Assembly: GCA_905479195.1 (NCBI GenBank)
Contig: CAJQLO010000001.1
Span: forward strand, 680,694-744,693
Source: an uncultured Gammaproteobacteria bacterium
Lineage (GTDB): Bacteria; Pseudomonadota; Gammaproteobacteria; GCA-002705445; GCA-002716945
Length of the DNA stretch: 64,000 bases
Direction of reading: 5' to 3'
A program made the translations under genes and the position numbers. The stretch's first letter is position 1. Each line of letters starts with the position of its first letter. The notes beneath the pieces were generated by a model, which saw only the letters and a list, made by a program, of their open reading frames with translations, made no database searches and was not told where the DNA came from. This document shows, one piece after another, positions 17,948 to 29,322 of this stretch.

Positions 17948-19306
17948 CTAAAACTCTCCAACTCCATCATAAACCTGAGGGTGATAATCCTCAAATCTTG
18001 TGCAATGAGGAACCCAGGTGAGTTTTACAAAACCAGTTTGACCATTTCTATGTTTTTCTACACGTATCTCGGCAATATTTTTCTGATCAGTATTGGGGTC
18101 ATAAACTTCATCTCTATAAAGGAAAATAATTAAATCAGCATCTTGCTCAATCGAACCAGATTCCCTTAAATCAGATAAGAATGGACGTTTATCATTTCGT
18201 GTTTCTACTCCTCGGTTTAACTGAGATAAAGCTATAACTGGAATATCTAGTTCCTTTGCAATTGCTTTTAATGCTCTTGTCACCTCGCCTACCTCATTAA
18301 CTCTATTTTCGGAAAAACGGGGTATCGACATTAGCTGCAAGTAATCCACTACTATTAAATCAATACCAGACTCTCTTTTCATTCTTCTAGCCTTTGACCG
18401 TAAATCCATGGGGGATATTGCTGCTGTATCATCAATATAGAAATCACAGTCATTCATCATTTCTATTGCAGAAGTAACGGCCTTCGTGTCTTGTGGAGAT
18501 GACTCATAATCACCTGTTCTTATCTTTTGCATTGAAACCGAACTCAATGAAGATAACATTCTTAAAGCTATAGACTGAGAGGACATCTCAAGACTAAAAA
18601 ATCCAACTTTCTTTTTTTGTTTAAAAACAATATCTTGAGCAATATTCATAGCAAAAGCTGTCTTTCCCATCGATGGTCTTCCTGCAATAATAATTAGATC
18701 AGACTTTTGCAAACCCGCGGTTAATTTATCAAATTCATTATATCCAGTGAGAAGATAATCCAGCTCATTATTATTCTTCTTACTGTAGACAGTATCTATA
18801 TATGCATTCACCACAGGTCCAATTTTATGCAGTCCATCGTTAACGTTTGAATCAGTTGTAATCGCAAATATTTCAGATTCCGCCTTGTCTAAAACATCTT
18901 TAATATCACCTTGTTCACTCTGATGGACTGTTGTAATTGTTCTTGTGCTTATACTGATAAGTTCTCGCATAATAGATTTTTCTTTTATAATTTCAGCATA
19001 TGCTTTAATATGTGCAGAAGTCGGAACCTTATGCGCCAATTGGCTGATATACTGCATACCACCTACTCTATCAAGGACTCCTTTACTTCTTAGGCAATCT
19101 TCAAGGACAACAACGTCTATAACCTGGCCAGCAGATGCTAAATCATATATTTCGTTAAATATAAGCTTGTTATTACCATCAAAAAAATCTTTTGTTCCAA
19201 CCATATGTGATATCTGATCCCATGAAGTAGAATCCATAATCAATGATCCAAGAAAAGCTTGCTCAGCCTCTAATGATTTTGGGGTACTTGGTAGTTTAGT
19301 TTCCAT
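17948..19306 (-). CDS. dnaB: Replicative DNA helicase
   Basis: Hexameric 5'-3' helicase at the replication fork, 452 residues (E. coli 471). The N-terminal domain (about 5-110) contains LPSTPKSLEAEQAFLGSL near the start, and the RecA-like C-terminal domain has Walker A AGRPSMGKTAFAM and Walker B LIVVDYLQLMS. There is no intein. It is the last gene of the rluC-to-dnaB minus-strand run; the rpsF-rpsR-rplI-dnaB order is widespread. A 153-base gap with two DnaA-box-like sites precedes it, so it may also have its own promoter. Confidence 0.96.
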   Translation of the reverse strand: METKLPSTPKSLEAEQAFLGSLIMDSTSWDQISHMVGTKDFFDGNNKLIFNEIYDLASAGQVIDVVVLEDCLRSKGVLDRVGGMQYISQLAHKVPTSAHIKAYAEIIKEKSIMRELISISTRTITTVHQSEQGDIKDVLDKAESEIFAITTDSNVNDGLHKIGPVVNAYIDTVYSKKNNNELDYLLTGYNEFDKLTAGLQKSDLIIIAGRPSMGKTAFAMNIAQDIVFKQKKKVGFFSLEMSSQSIALRMLSSLSSVSMQKIRTGDYESSPQDTKAVTSAIEMMNDCDFYIDDTAAISPMDLRSKARRMKRESGIDLIVVDYLQLMSIPRFSENRVNEVGEVTRALKAIAKELDIPVIALSQLNRGVETRNDKRPFLSDLRESGSIEQDADLIIFLYRDEVYDPNTDQKNIAEIRVEKHRNGQTGFVKLTWVPHCTRFEDYHPQVYDGVGEF

Positions 19307-19350
19307 TATTTATTCTAACTGAAATATAACAGATTTTATAGGCAAGAAGC

Positions 19351-19370
19351 TGTGGAAAAATTGTGGAATA
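19351..19370 (+). promoter_or_regulatory. Two DnaA-box-like repeats upstream of dnaB
   Basis: TGTGGAAAA (19351-19359) and TGTGGAATA (19362-19370) differ from the DnaA box TGTGGATAA at one and two positions. They are 11 bases apart, one helical turn, and lie 45-64 bases before the dnaB start in the rplI-dnaB gap. Confidence 0.35.
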
Positions 19371-19459
19371 AAATACTAGATATCAAGAAATTAGTCAGTG
19401 CCTTTAATTACAATAAATCTTAATATACCTTTAGTATTCGATGGAAATCTTGACAGAGT

Positions 19460-19987
19460 TTATTCTGATTCTGGTTTATCAGTAGTTACTTCTGTAGTCA
19501 TGTCATCATCAATTACAGGTTCTGGAGCCGCAACATTATTACGAGTTAATTTAATTGGAACAGTAACACTGATATCAGTATGGAGACTTACAGTTGCTAT
19601 ATAATCTTCAGCAAAAGTCTTAATGGCTCCTGATGGGAGACTAACCTGCTTCTTCGAGATAGCATAGCCGTCCTCCACTAAACGATCTACAATATTCTGG
19701 AGAGTAATTGAGCCAAATAAATTATCAGCATCTTCCTGAACATTAACTTCAAAAGCTAACGAGTAATCCTTATATTTTTCTTGTTCAATCAAGGCTGAAG
19801 CTTTTAGCTCTTCTTCTTGTTTAAGTAATACTTGTTTCTTTTCTTCAACAACAGCTAAGTTGGCCTTAGTAGGCAACACTGCATGTTTATTAGGTATCAA
19901 GTAATTGCGAGCATAACCAGCTTTAACCGATACTTTTGCTCCAACTTCACCTAAGCTTTTAATATTTTTTAAAAGAAGTATATCCAT
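19460..19987 (-). CDS. rplI: 50S ribosomal protein L9
   Basis: Large-subunit protein, 175 residues, longer than the 149 of E. coli. The N-terminal domain opens [30 protein letters not shown], here cited as LGEVGAKVSVKAGYARNYL, followed by the long connecting helix and the C-terminal domain (DNLFGSITLQNI). The extra residues are an acidic, Thr/Pro-rich tail after about residue 150 (PEPVIDDDMTTEV). The ATG shares one base with the rpsR stop. Confidence 0.95.
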   Translation of the reverse strand: MDILLLKNIKSLGEVGAKVSVKAGYARNYLIPNKHAVLPTKANLAVVEEKKQVLLKQEEELKASALIEQEKYKDYSLAFEVNVQEDADNLFGSITLQNIVDRLVEDGYAISKKQVSLPSGAIKTFAEDYIATVSLHTDISVTVPIKLTRNNVAAPEPVIDDDMTTEVTTDKPESE

Positions 19988-20202
19988 TATTGTTTATGAT
20001 TATCGCAAAATGGCAACAGTGCTAGGTGTCTAGCGATCTTGATAGCCTGATTAATTCTTCTTTGCTCTTTACCCGTAGTTCCACCTATTCTGCGAGGTGA
20101 TATCTTACCAGATTCAGTTATAAATTTTTTTAAGAATGCTATATTCTTATAGTCTATATCAGCTATTAAATTAGATTTTTTCTTAGTATATTCTTCACTC
20201 AT
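19987..20202 (-). CDS. rpsR: 30S ribosomal protein S18
   Basis: 71-residue small-subunit protein that pairs with S6. Recognisable by [19 protein letters not shown] and [20 protein letters not shown], both typical of S18. It lies between rpsF (4-base gap) and rplI (one shared base), in the classic rpsF-rpsR-rplI order; priB, found here in enterics, is absent. Confidence 0.96.
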   Translation of the reverse strand: MSEEYTKKKSNLIADIDYKNIAFLKKFITESGKISPRRIGGTTGKEQRRINQAIKIARHLALLPFCDNHKQ

Positions 20203-20206
20203 TGTA

Positions 20207-20536
20207 TTAAGCTCTTTCTCTAGTTGCCATCATCACAGATGGTTCAGTAATTTTTTCATCTTGGGCAAGAAACATATGTCTCATAATACTGTCATTAAAT
20301 TTAATTAAATTAGCCAATTCATCTAAAATTTCATTATTAGCCTGAAAATTTAATAGGATATATCTCGCTTTATTAATTTTATTTATATTATAAGCCAGCT
20401 TCATTGTTCCCCAGTCTTCATACCTATCTACAGTTCCACCTTTGGAGCTAATGACATCTTTGTACTTATCAACTGTCTTTAGAGTTGACTCATCCTGGTT
20501 TATACTAAACATCAATAATAATTCGTAATTTTTCAT
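20207..20536 (-). CDS. rpsF: 30S ribosomal protein S6
   Basis: Ribosomal protein with the ferredoxin-like fold, about 109 residues. It starts [16 protein letters not shown] and includes [16 protein letters not shown] and [10 protein letters not shown], as expected for S6. The ORF extends to 20548, but the ATG at 20534-20536 has GGA about 7 bases upstream and matches the family start. Confidence 0.95.
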   Translation of the reverse strand: MKNYELLLMFSINQDESTLKTVDKYKDVISSKGGTVDRYEDWGTMKLAYNINKINKARYILLNFQANNEILDELANLIKFNDSIMRHMFLAQDEKITEPSVMMATRERA

Positions 20537-20588
20537 AGTTTCATCCAATATGCGAATACTACTTTAGTATCCATGATATTTCAAATAT

Positions 20589-21344
20589 TCATTTAGTTTT
20601 TTTAATCATTTTCTTAATCTGATATAAAGTAATTCCAGTAGCAACAGCAACATTGAGGCACTCTACCGAGCCATAAATTGGTATTCTGCATACATCATCA
20701 CATAAGTCTAACAATGACCCGCTAACTCCTTCTCCTTCAGAGCCTAAAATTACAGCAACGCCTGTATCACATGACTTAACATCATATATAGTCATATCAC
20801 TACTATCAGCTGTTCCTATTAGTCTAATGTTGTGACTTTTAAGTTTTTTTACAACCATAGCTAGATTATTGGTCTCAAGCAATGACAAGCCTTGCAAGCC
20901 TCCAGATGCTGTCTTATGGACTAATGGAGATATTTCACAAGAATTAGATTTTCTTTTTATGATTAACGAAACACCAGCTGCATTTGATGATCTAATGCAT
21001 GAGCCTAAATTTCTAGGGTCTTGAATTGAATCAAATATTACAATAAAGGGGTTTGTTTCAGTTTGCAGGTATAGGTCAATATCAAAACTTGACAATGTTT
21101 TATTTTCTAGCTCAAAAACAACTCCTTGATGTTTTGACGAAAAACATAAGGTTGTTAAAAAATCTTTTTCAACCTCTACTATTTCTACATTTAAATTTTC
21201 AGCATTTTTAATGATTTTCATGACATTATTGCTTACTGGTGGTTTTTTAAGATATATTTTTTTTATAGTGCCGGGATTTAACTTTAGCTGAGCATTGCAA
21301 GTATGGATGCCATATATTAAATTTAAGTTTTCTTGATCAGTCAT
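20589..21344 (-). CDS. rlmB: 23S rRNA 2'-O-methyltransferase (RlmB type, SPOUT)
   Basis: SPOUT methyltransferase predicted to modify G2251 of 23S rRNA. The 251-residue protein has an N-terminal substrate-binding domain (LIYGIHTCNAQLKLNP) and the knotted domain with IVIFDSIQDPRNLGSCIRSS (motif 1), VILGSEGEGVS (motif 2) and IPIYGSVECLNVAVATGI (motif 3). It begins immediately after the purA stop; rnr, which separates them in E. coli, is not here. Confidence 0.92.
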   Translation of the reverse strand: MTDQENLNLIYGIHTCNAQLKLNPGTIKKIYLKKPPVSNNVMKIIKNAENLNVEIVEVEKDFLTTLCFSSKHQGVVFELENKTLSSFDIDLYLQTETNPFIVIFDSIQDPRNLGSCIRSSNAAGVSLIIKRKSNSCEISPLVHKTASGGLQGLSLLETNNLAMVVKKLKSHNIRLIGTADSSDMTIYDVKSCDTGVAVILGSEGEGVSGSLLDLCDDVCRIPIYGSVECLNVAVATGITLYQIKKMIKKTK

Positions 21345-23601
<2,257 letters not shown>

Positions 23602-23609
23602 ATTACCCG

Positions 23610-23804
23610 CTAAATTGTTAATAAAAATATACTCAACCCCAATATCATACAGATAAGACCAAGTATTCTCAAAGAGTTATTGTCGAGATTATTAAAATAA
23701 AGAATTATTTTTCTAAATATTTCTGGGGCAAGAAATAAAATCATTCCCTCTATGATTATAGTTAAAGAAAGAGCCAGGATTAACAAATACCAAAGATTTA
23801 TTAT
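23610..23804 (-). CDS. DUF2065 (YjeT-like) small membrane protein, non-ATG start
   Basis: A small gene between hflC and hisZ with no ATG, GTG or CTG in position. The frame reads NLWYLLILALSLTIIIEG, then LAPEIFRKII and NSLRILGLICMILGLSIFLL, ending TAG at 23610-23612. This matches the DUF2065 layout: two membrane helices around a short loop with EGxxxxxxP. The same family sits between hflC and purA in E. coli (yjeT). The best ribosome binding site (AAAGG, 23811-23815) points to ATA at 23802-23804 or ATA at 23799-23801; a TTG at 23784-23786 is possible but has none. About 60-64 residues. Confidence 0.75.
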   Translation of the reverse strand: MINLWYLLILALSLTIIIEGMILFLAPEIFRKIILYFNNLDNNSLRILGLICMILGLSIFLLTI

Positions 23805-24667
23805 TTTCTGCCTTTGGAGTTATTAAAATATTTAAAAAAGTCAGAGTCAGGCTGTATAACTAATACATCCTGCTTGGCATTAAAAGTTTCTTTATACGCA
23901 GCAAGGCTTCTATAAAAGGAGTAAAACTCGGGATCCATGTTATAAGCTTTGGCAAATACTTCAGTTGAAATTGCATCACCTTGACCTTTAATATCCTGAG
24001 ATGTTTTATACGCTTCTGCAATTATAGTTTCTGATTCACGTTCTGCCAACGCTGTAATTCCCTGAGCTTCTTCTTTTCCTTCTGATCTAAAAGTTTTGGC
24101 AACAGTTGCTCTTTCTTTGACCATACGTGCATATACAGAATTACTGACTTCATCAGGTAGGTCAACTTTTTTAACTCTCACGTCAACAACAGTTATGCCT
24201 AGAGCTTTAGAAGCTTTGTTTGCCTCAGTAGTAACAATCTGCATCAATGCAGCTCTATCACCAGATACCACATCATTAATCGTACGTTTACTAAATTCAC
24301 TTTTAGTTAGGTCATTTATAATTTGCGATAATCTATTTATTCCTATGCGTTCATCACCTTTTGAAGACCTATAAAAATTTTCAGGCCCCGTAATTCTCCA
24401 CTTAACAAAAGAGTCTACTATGACGTTTTTCTTTTCACTTGTCAGAAATTGTTCTGGTTTTGAATCCATTGTTAATAATCTAGAATCATATCTTTTCACA
24501 TTATTTACAAAAGGAATCATAAAATACAAGCCAGGTTCTTGATAAGTTTTTACAATTTCACCTAGTCTAAATTTTATAGCTACTTCTCTTTCATCCACGA
24601 TAAAAGTTGATGAGGATATGACAACGATTAGTACCAAAATTATTGAAAATATATTTCTGTTATTCAT
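23801..24667 (-). CDS. hflC: HflC, SPFH-domain membrane protease regulator
   Basis: With HflK it forms a membrane cage around the FtsH protease. After the start MNNRNIFSIILVLIVV comes one N-terminal membrane helix, then the SPFH/band 7 domain (VDEREVAIKFRLGEI, about 30-190) and a long helix (RSEGKEEAQGITALAERESE). The ORF extends to 24700, but the ATG at 24665-24667 overlaps the end of hflK by 8 bases and fits the family start, giving 288 residues. Its stop overlaps the presumed start of the DUF2065 gene. Confidence 0.94.
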   Translation of the reverse strand: MNNRNIFSIILVLIVVISSSTFIVDEREVAIKFRLGEIVKTYQEPGLYFMIPFVNNVKRYDSRLLTMDSKPEQFLTSEKKNVIVDSFVKWRITGPENFYRSSKGDERIGINRLSQIINDLTKSEFSKRTINDVVSGDRAALMQIVTTEANKASKALGITVVDVRVKKVDLPDEVSNSVYARMVKERATVAKTFRSEGKEEAQGITALAERESETIIAEAYKTSQDIKGQGDAISTEVFAKAYNMDPEFYSFYRSLAAYKETFNAKQDVLVIQPDSDFFKYFNNSKGRK

Positions 24668-25784
24668 TGTATAAATCCCTCTTTCTTGAATTAAAACCAT
24701 CTCTAGATCTTTGAATCTTTTCTGATAAAGAATTATTGCTACCAGAATTTCCTGAGTTACCTATATTTGAACTATTCTGCATTCTAGGCTCTAATATTTT
24801 ATCTAATGGCAGGTAAAGTAAATTATTACCACCATCAACATCAATCATAATCTTTGTAGAGTTACCAAGAACAGACTCGACAGATTCAATATATAATCTC
24901 TCACGGGTTACTTCTGGTGACTTCCTATATTCTTCGTAAAGTTTACTGAATCTCAGAGCCTCACCTTCCGCTGATTTTATAAGCTTTACTCTATACGCTT
25001 TAGCTTCTTCAATAATCTGGACGGCTTTTCCTCGAGCTAAAGGAATAATTTCATTTCTGTATGCTTCAGCTTCATTGATATACCTTTGTTCATCTTCACG
25101 AGCTCTAATTGCATCTGAAAACGCATCTTGAACTTGTTCAGGTGGCTGTGCTTCTAATATATTTACTGTTTGGACATTAATACCAGCACCATAACTATCT
25201 AGAACGCTTTGGAGTAAAATTTTAGTATCAGAAGCAATTGTTTCTCTACCTTCTGTAATCACAAAGTCCATCTTGTTTTTACCCAAAACTTCTCTTATAG
25301 AGCTTTCTCCAGCCGCACTAAGCGTTTCATCTGGATCTCTAAGGTTAAATATATAATCACTTGCATCTTTTATGTCATATTGAATAGCAAAGTTAACACT
25401 CACAATATTTTCATCTTCTGTCAACATTTGAGCCTTTTGCTGGATAGACCTGATCTCAGACACATCTACAATTTCTGCTTTTTGTATTATTCTTGGAATC
25501 CAATGAGGTCCAGGCATTGTGATATCAGAAAATTCACCAAACTGAAGAACTACTCCTCTCTCTCCATCATTAACTATGTATATACCACTTAATAGATAAA
25601 CTGTTAGAATAACAACACCAATTATAGAGGTATTTTTTTTATTAGAACTAGGTCCGCCAGAGGTTCCACCTAAAAGACTTTTGAAGTATTTATTTAAATC
25701 ATTAAGAACATTATCTAGCTCTGATTTACTACTAGGTTTACGACCCCAGGGGTCTTTGTTTCCATTTGGTTCATTCCATGCCAT
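24660..25784 (-). CDS. hflK: HflK, SPFH-domain membrane protease regulator
   Basis: Partner of HflC, 374 residues. It starts MAWNEPNGNKDPWGRK, a typical HflK N-terminus rich in Gly and Asn, then one membrane helix (about 50-65, IIGVVILTVYLLSGIYIV), the SPFH domain (VNDGERGVVLQFGEF) and a helix (ALRFSKLYEEYRKSPEVTRERLY). The start has a strong AAGGAG ribosome binding site. Relatives carry hflX between hfq and hflK; here the gap is 39 bases. Confidence 0.95.
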   Translation of the reverse strand: MAWNEPNGNKDPWGRKPSSKSELDNVLNDLNKYFKSLLGGTSGGPSSNKKNTSIIGVVILTVYLLSGIYIVNDGERGVVLQFGEFSDITMPGPHWIPRIIQKAEIVDVSEIRSIQQKAQMLTEDENIVSVNFAIQYDIKDASDYIFNLRDPDETLSAAGESSIREVLGKNKMDFVITEGRETIASDTKILLQSVLDSYGAGINVQTVNILEAQPPEQVQDAFSDAIRAREDEQRYINEAEAYRNEIIPLARGKAVQIIEEAKAYRVKLIKSAEGEALRFSKLYEEYRKSPEVTRERLYIESVESVLGNSTKIMIDVDGGNNLLYLPLDKILEPRMQNSSNIGNSGNSGSNNSLSEKIQRSRDGFNSRKRDLYNE

Positions 25785-25823
25785 ATAACATCTCCTTAGA
25801 ACAACATCATAATATAAAGCAGT

Positions 25824-26042
25824 CTACTCATCAATTTCTAATTTAACTAGTTCTGATGGCACTATAGTTGACACCGCATGTTTGTAAACACACTGAGTCA
25901 CTTTATTCTTTAACATTATAATATAAGAATCAAAGCCCTCAATAATACCTTCTAATTTAATTCCATTAACTAAAAATATCGATACACTTATCTTATCTTT
26001 TCTTATCTTGTTCAAAAATTTATCTTGTAAATGTTCCTGCAT
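25824..26042 (-). CDS. hfq: RNA chaperone Hfq
   Basis: Sm-like hexamer that pairs small RNAs with mRNAs, 72 residues. It contains [14 protein letters not shown], the Sm1 part [19 protein letters not shown] and the Sm2 signature [12 protein letters not shown]. The flexible C-terminal tail is almost absent (E. coli Hfq has 102 residues). It follows miaA, as in other gammaproteobacteria, and has AGGA 8 bases before the ATG; a 56-base gap upstream could hold a promoter. Confidence 0.96.
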   Translation of the reverse strand: MQEHLQDKFLNKIRKDKISVSIFLVNGIKLEGIIEGFDSYIIMLKNKVTQCVYKHAVSTIVPSELVKLEIDE

Positions 26043-26098
26043 AAAGTTTTTCCTATAGAATATAAAAATATTTTTTGCATACTTTATATTGACACTAT

Positions 26099-27040
26099 TT
26101 ACTGGAAATGCAAATAATTGTCCATAACCTTATCGATATTTCCAGAATAATTTTCAGCTATATCAATAGAGATGCTATCCTCAAATCGTTTCAGCCATGT
26201 AATTTGACGTTTTGCTAATTGACGCGTTGCATAAATGCACTTATTTTCTAGATCCTGCAAAGGTACATTATCATTAAGGTAATCAATAACTTGCCTATAC
26301 CCTATTGACCTCATAGACTGATTTTCTTTGGTAAGCGAGTATTTTTCAATGAGATGAGTTACTTCATCTATTAAATTATTTTTAAACATATTTTTAGTTC
26401 GCATAGAAATCTTCTCATGTATTAATGACCGATCTTTAGATATTAATTTAAGTGTTAATAAATCATATTCATCAGATAATTTGAGGTTATTATTAAAAAA
26501 AGATGTGATAGGTTTGCCTGTTTGCATATATACCTCTAATGCTCTCTGAATACGCTGCATATCATTCTTATCAATATTTTTATAAGATGATGGATCAATA
26601 TTTTTCAAACAAAAATGTAATTCATTGCAAGAATATTTTGTAAGCAAGTTTTCAATAAACTTACGTTCTATAGTGTTTTTTTCTGGTAATAAAGAAAGTC
26701 CATTAAATAAAGAATTGAAGTACATCATAGAACCTCCAACAAGCAGAGGAATCTTATCATTACTATGAATACATTTTATGATTGTTCTTATATCGCTATA
26801 GAATTGTCCAACATTATAACTCTCATTTGGATTGCGTATGTTCACAAGGTGATGTTTGACAGATGTTAAAATTTTTTCCGAAGGTTTGTCAGTCCCAATA
26901 TTCATATCCCGATATATCATCATAGAGTCTACGCTAATAATCTCAACCGGATACTTATCTTTTAACTTTATAGCTAAAGAAGATTTTCCAATACCAGTAG
27001 GGCCAAGCAAAGAGATAATTTTTCCTTTGCTTCCTTTCAT
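26099..27040 (-). CDS. miaA: tRNA dimethylallyltransferase
   Basis: Adds the isopentenyl group to A37 of tRNAs reading UNN codons. The 313-residue protein begins with the P-loop [13 protein letters not shown], followed by [18 protein letters not shown] and the core [11 protein letters not shown], and ends with the family motif [16 protein letters not shown]. The ATGA start overlaps the tsaE stop by 4 bases. mutL and amiB, which separate these genes in relatives, are absent. Confidence 0.95.
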   Translation of the reverse strand: MKGSKGKIISLLGPTGIGKSSLAIKLKDKYPVEIISVDSMMIYRDMNIGTDKPSEKILTSVKHHLVNIRNPNESYNVGQFYSDIRTIIKCIHSNDKIPLLVGGSMMYFNSLFNGLSLLPEKNTIERKFIENLLTKYSCNELHFCLKNIDPSSYKNIDKNDMQRIQRALEVYMQTGKPITSFFNNNLKLSDEYDLLTLKLISKDRSLIHEKISMRTKNMFKNNLIDEVTHLIEKYSLTKENQSMRSIGYRQVIDYLNDNVPLQDLENKCIYATRQLAKRQITWLKRFEDSISIDIAENYSGNIDKVMDNYLHFQ

Positions 27041-27474
27041 GTTTTTCTATGTATCTTGACTAATCGAGAACTCTCTAATGAGAGGAAATATATATCAAAG
27101 TCTGAGACTGGAAGCTCGCTAGCAAACTTATCAGGCCATTCAATAAAATGGAGGCCAGCTTGCTCAAAATAATAATCAACTCCTATCTCATATAACTCTT
27201 TTATAGAATTAATTCTATAAAGATCATAGTGAAAAATCTTAAGATCGCTAATCATATACTCATTAACTAGTGAAAATGTTGGACTACTAACCTCACTATT
27301 ATTATCCAGATAATTTAAGTATGATTTAACAAATGTAGTTTTTCCCGCCCCTACCTGTCCGTATAGGCAAATAATCACTTTCTTATGTGATATAAAATTT
27401 ATCTCATCAAATATTTTATTATAATGAGATATTTCTGAAAGATGATAATGATTATATATATTAGAAAGTATCAT
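27037..27474 (-). CDS. tsaE: TsaE, tRNA t6A threonylcarbamoyladenosine ATPase
   Basis: ATPase that helps the TsaB-TsaD complex make t6A37 in tRNA. The 145-residue protein has Walker A YGQVGAGKTTFVKSYL, SSPTFSLVNEY and FHYDLYRI, then FIEWPDKF, all standard. It lies 4 bases after nnrD and overlaps miaA by 4 bases. In E. coli and many relatives this position follows nnr (YjeF), as here. Confidence 0.94.
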   Translation of the reverse strand: MILSNIYNHYHLSEISHYNKIFDEINFISHKKVIICLYGQVGAGKTTFVKSYLNYLDNNSEVSSPTFSLVNEYMISDLKIFHYDLYRINSIKELYEIGVDYYFEQAGLHFIEWPDKFASELPVSDFDIYFLSLESSRLVKIHRKT

Positions 27475-27478
27475 GGTT

Positions 27479-28387
27479 TTATTTTACTTTAATTTCGTTT
27501 AATAATTTATTAATTTTAATAATAACTTGAGAAGCCAATAATCCTATATCTCCAGTTTCCTTTTTAATAATATCAGCTGCTAACGAGTGTATACCTATGG
27601 CAAATAAAACAGAGGTGGTTCTATCGCTTTTATTTGCTAAGGTAATTAAGGATAAAACCGTGCCTGCTAAACAGTCACCCATGCCTGCTGTTCCCATACC
27701 TTGATTTCCATGATTACAAATATAACTATTTTCTTTTGTCTGGATAATAGTCTTTGGCCCTTTAAGGACAATAATCCCACCATATTTTTCTTGTAATTCT
27801 TTAGCTGCTTTTGATCGGTCAGCTTCTATATATGAAGATTTCTTTTTTAGTAACTGAGCAGCTTCTCCTATATGAGGAGTCATAATCCAACCATCATATT
27901 TATAAGGATCTTTAGATAGTATTGATAAAAAACCTCCATCAATAACACAATTTATTTTTGTAGATTGAGATCTTAAATATTTCTTTATCTTTATGAATAT
28001 TTTTTTTGACCAATCATCATTTGACATGCCTGGGCCTATCAATAAATTTTTATAAGATATAATTTTTTTCTGAAAATCAGACATTTTATAAGATGTTATT
28101 AGTTCTGGCTGATGCATTGATAATACCATCGAATGAGGTTTTGTTGTCATAACTTCAACATACCTTGACCCTGAGTATAATGCTGATTTTCCCGAGATAA
28201 TTGCAGCTCCTAAATATCCACTAGCTCCGCCTATTATCAAAGTTTTACCAAATGATTTTTTATAAGTGTTTTGATCAAAGGGAATATTAAAAAAAAGATT
28301 TTGGGATATTTTTTTTTCTGGGGTTAACGTAAACGAGAAAATATTCTCATGACTTATGTCTTTCTTGATGAATATTTGATATTTCAT
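27479..28387 (-). CDS. nnrD: ADP-dependent NAD(P)H-hydrate dehydratase, without epimerase domain
   Basis: Repairs hydrated NADH/NADPH. The 302-residue protein contains only the ribokinase-like dehydratase domain: KTLIIGGASGYLGAAI, LIGPGMSNDDW, WIMTPHIGEAAQLL and the nucleotide-site motif GMGTAGMGDCLAGTVL. In E. coli this domain is fused to an N-terminal epimerase (NnrE, about 210 residues) in one 515-residue protein; here the first 45 residues do not resemble it. The epimerase may be encoded elsewhere. The neighbours sppA and tsaE are 3-4 bases away. Confidence 0.88.
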   Translation of the reverse strand: MKYQIFIKKDISHENIFSFTLTPEKKISQNLFFNIPFDQNTYKKSFGKTLIIGGASGYLGAAIISGKSALYSGSRYVEVMTTKPHSMVLSMHQPELITSYKMSDFQKKIISYKNLLIGPGMSNDDWSKKIFIKIKKYLRSQSTKINCVIDGGFLSILSKDPYKYDGWIMTPHIGEAAQLLKKKSSYIEADRSKAAKELQEKYGGIIVLKGPKTIIQTKENSYICNHGNQGMGTAGMGDCLAGTVLSLITLANKSDRTTSVLFAIGIHSLAADIIKKETGDIGLLASQVIIKINKLLNEIKVK

Positions 28388-28390
28388 CTT

Positions 28391-29290
28391 TCAATATTTT
28401 ATTCCATACGTAAAATCATCTAAAGAGATTTCTATCGCTGTTTTCATTAAGTCTTTAAAAAAATTATCTTCTTTATTATATGTGATAAGTTCAATGTTAT
28501 TAAAATATTTCTCATTTACATCATATATAGAAGCAATTTCATCAATTAAGCCAATTTTTAAGGCCTCGGTTCCTGTCCAAAATAAACCTGTAAAAACATT
28601 ATTTTCATCTATCTTGCTAGATCTTGATTTCTGTATATCGCTTATGAACTGATTATGGATACTTGCAAGAAGAGTTTTTAGATGCAATCTATGCTTTTCC
28701 GTGAGTTTATTAAATGGATCTAGCATAGTTTTATCTTTACCTGAAGATATGACTTGTGATTCTATGCCTAGCTTTTCCATTAAGGAACTTACATTGAAAC
28801 TATCTAGGCGCACACCGATAGAACCAACTATGCTTGATGCATTAGCAAATATCATGTCACCGCTAGCAGCAATATAGTAACCGCCCGATGCCCCAACATC
28901 CTCTATTACTGTATAAATTTTCTTGTCATTTATTTTCTTAAATTTATTTATTTCATCAAAAATAATTTTTGACTGTGTTGCACTTCCGCCAGGACTATTA
29001 ATTTTCAATATTATCCCTAAACAGGAATCATTATTTATAGCTTTCTCAATATGCGGAATAATATTTTGAACATTCACGGGACCATTTGAGGAGATTTCAC
29101 CATTAACGTTTATTATAGCTACATGATCTTTTGAGTAACTTACTCCAGAAGAAGAAAACATAACTAATATAATTACGAGAAGAAATAGTCCAAAGATCAA
29201 TGCTCTTCCGATGAGCTTGAATTTTCTTTCAGATTCTCTTTCTTTTATTAGAGAGTCTACTAAACTTTTTACAATATTATTATCTTCCAT
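28391..29290 (-). CDS. sppA: Signal peptide peptidase SppA, short form
   Basis: Membrane-anchored S49 serine protease that degrades leftover signal peptides. The 299-residue protein has an N-terminal membrane helix (about 28-47), then INSPGGSATQS, the nucleophile Ser in VGASGGYYIAASG and the base Lys in SGKDKTMLDPF. This is the single-domain type; the E. coli 67-kDa enzyme has two. It lies between rluC and nnrD on the same strand. Confidence 0.93.
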   Translation of the reverse strand: MEDNNIVKSLVDSLIKERESERKFKLIGRALIFGLFLLVIILVMFSSSGVSYSKDHVAIINVNGEISSNGPVNVQNIIPHIEKAINNDSCLGIILKINSPGGSATQSKIIFDEINKFKKINDKKIYTVIEDVGASGGYYIAASGDMIFANASSIVGSIGVRLDSFNVSSLMEKLGIESQVISSGKDKTMLDPFNKLTEKHRLHLKTLLASIHNQFISDIQKSRSSKIDENNVFTGLFWTGTEALKIGLIDEIASIYDVNEKYFNNIELITYNKEDNFFKDLMKTAIEISLDDFTYGIKY

Positions 29291-29322
29291 GTCATCAACC
29301 TATATGCGAGTTATCATTAATC

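Noticed and set aside
19460-19600. Acidic C-terminal tail of L9 as a fused extra domain
   Set aside because: It is only about 25 low-complexity acidic and Thr/Pro residues, best seen as a tail.
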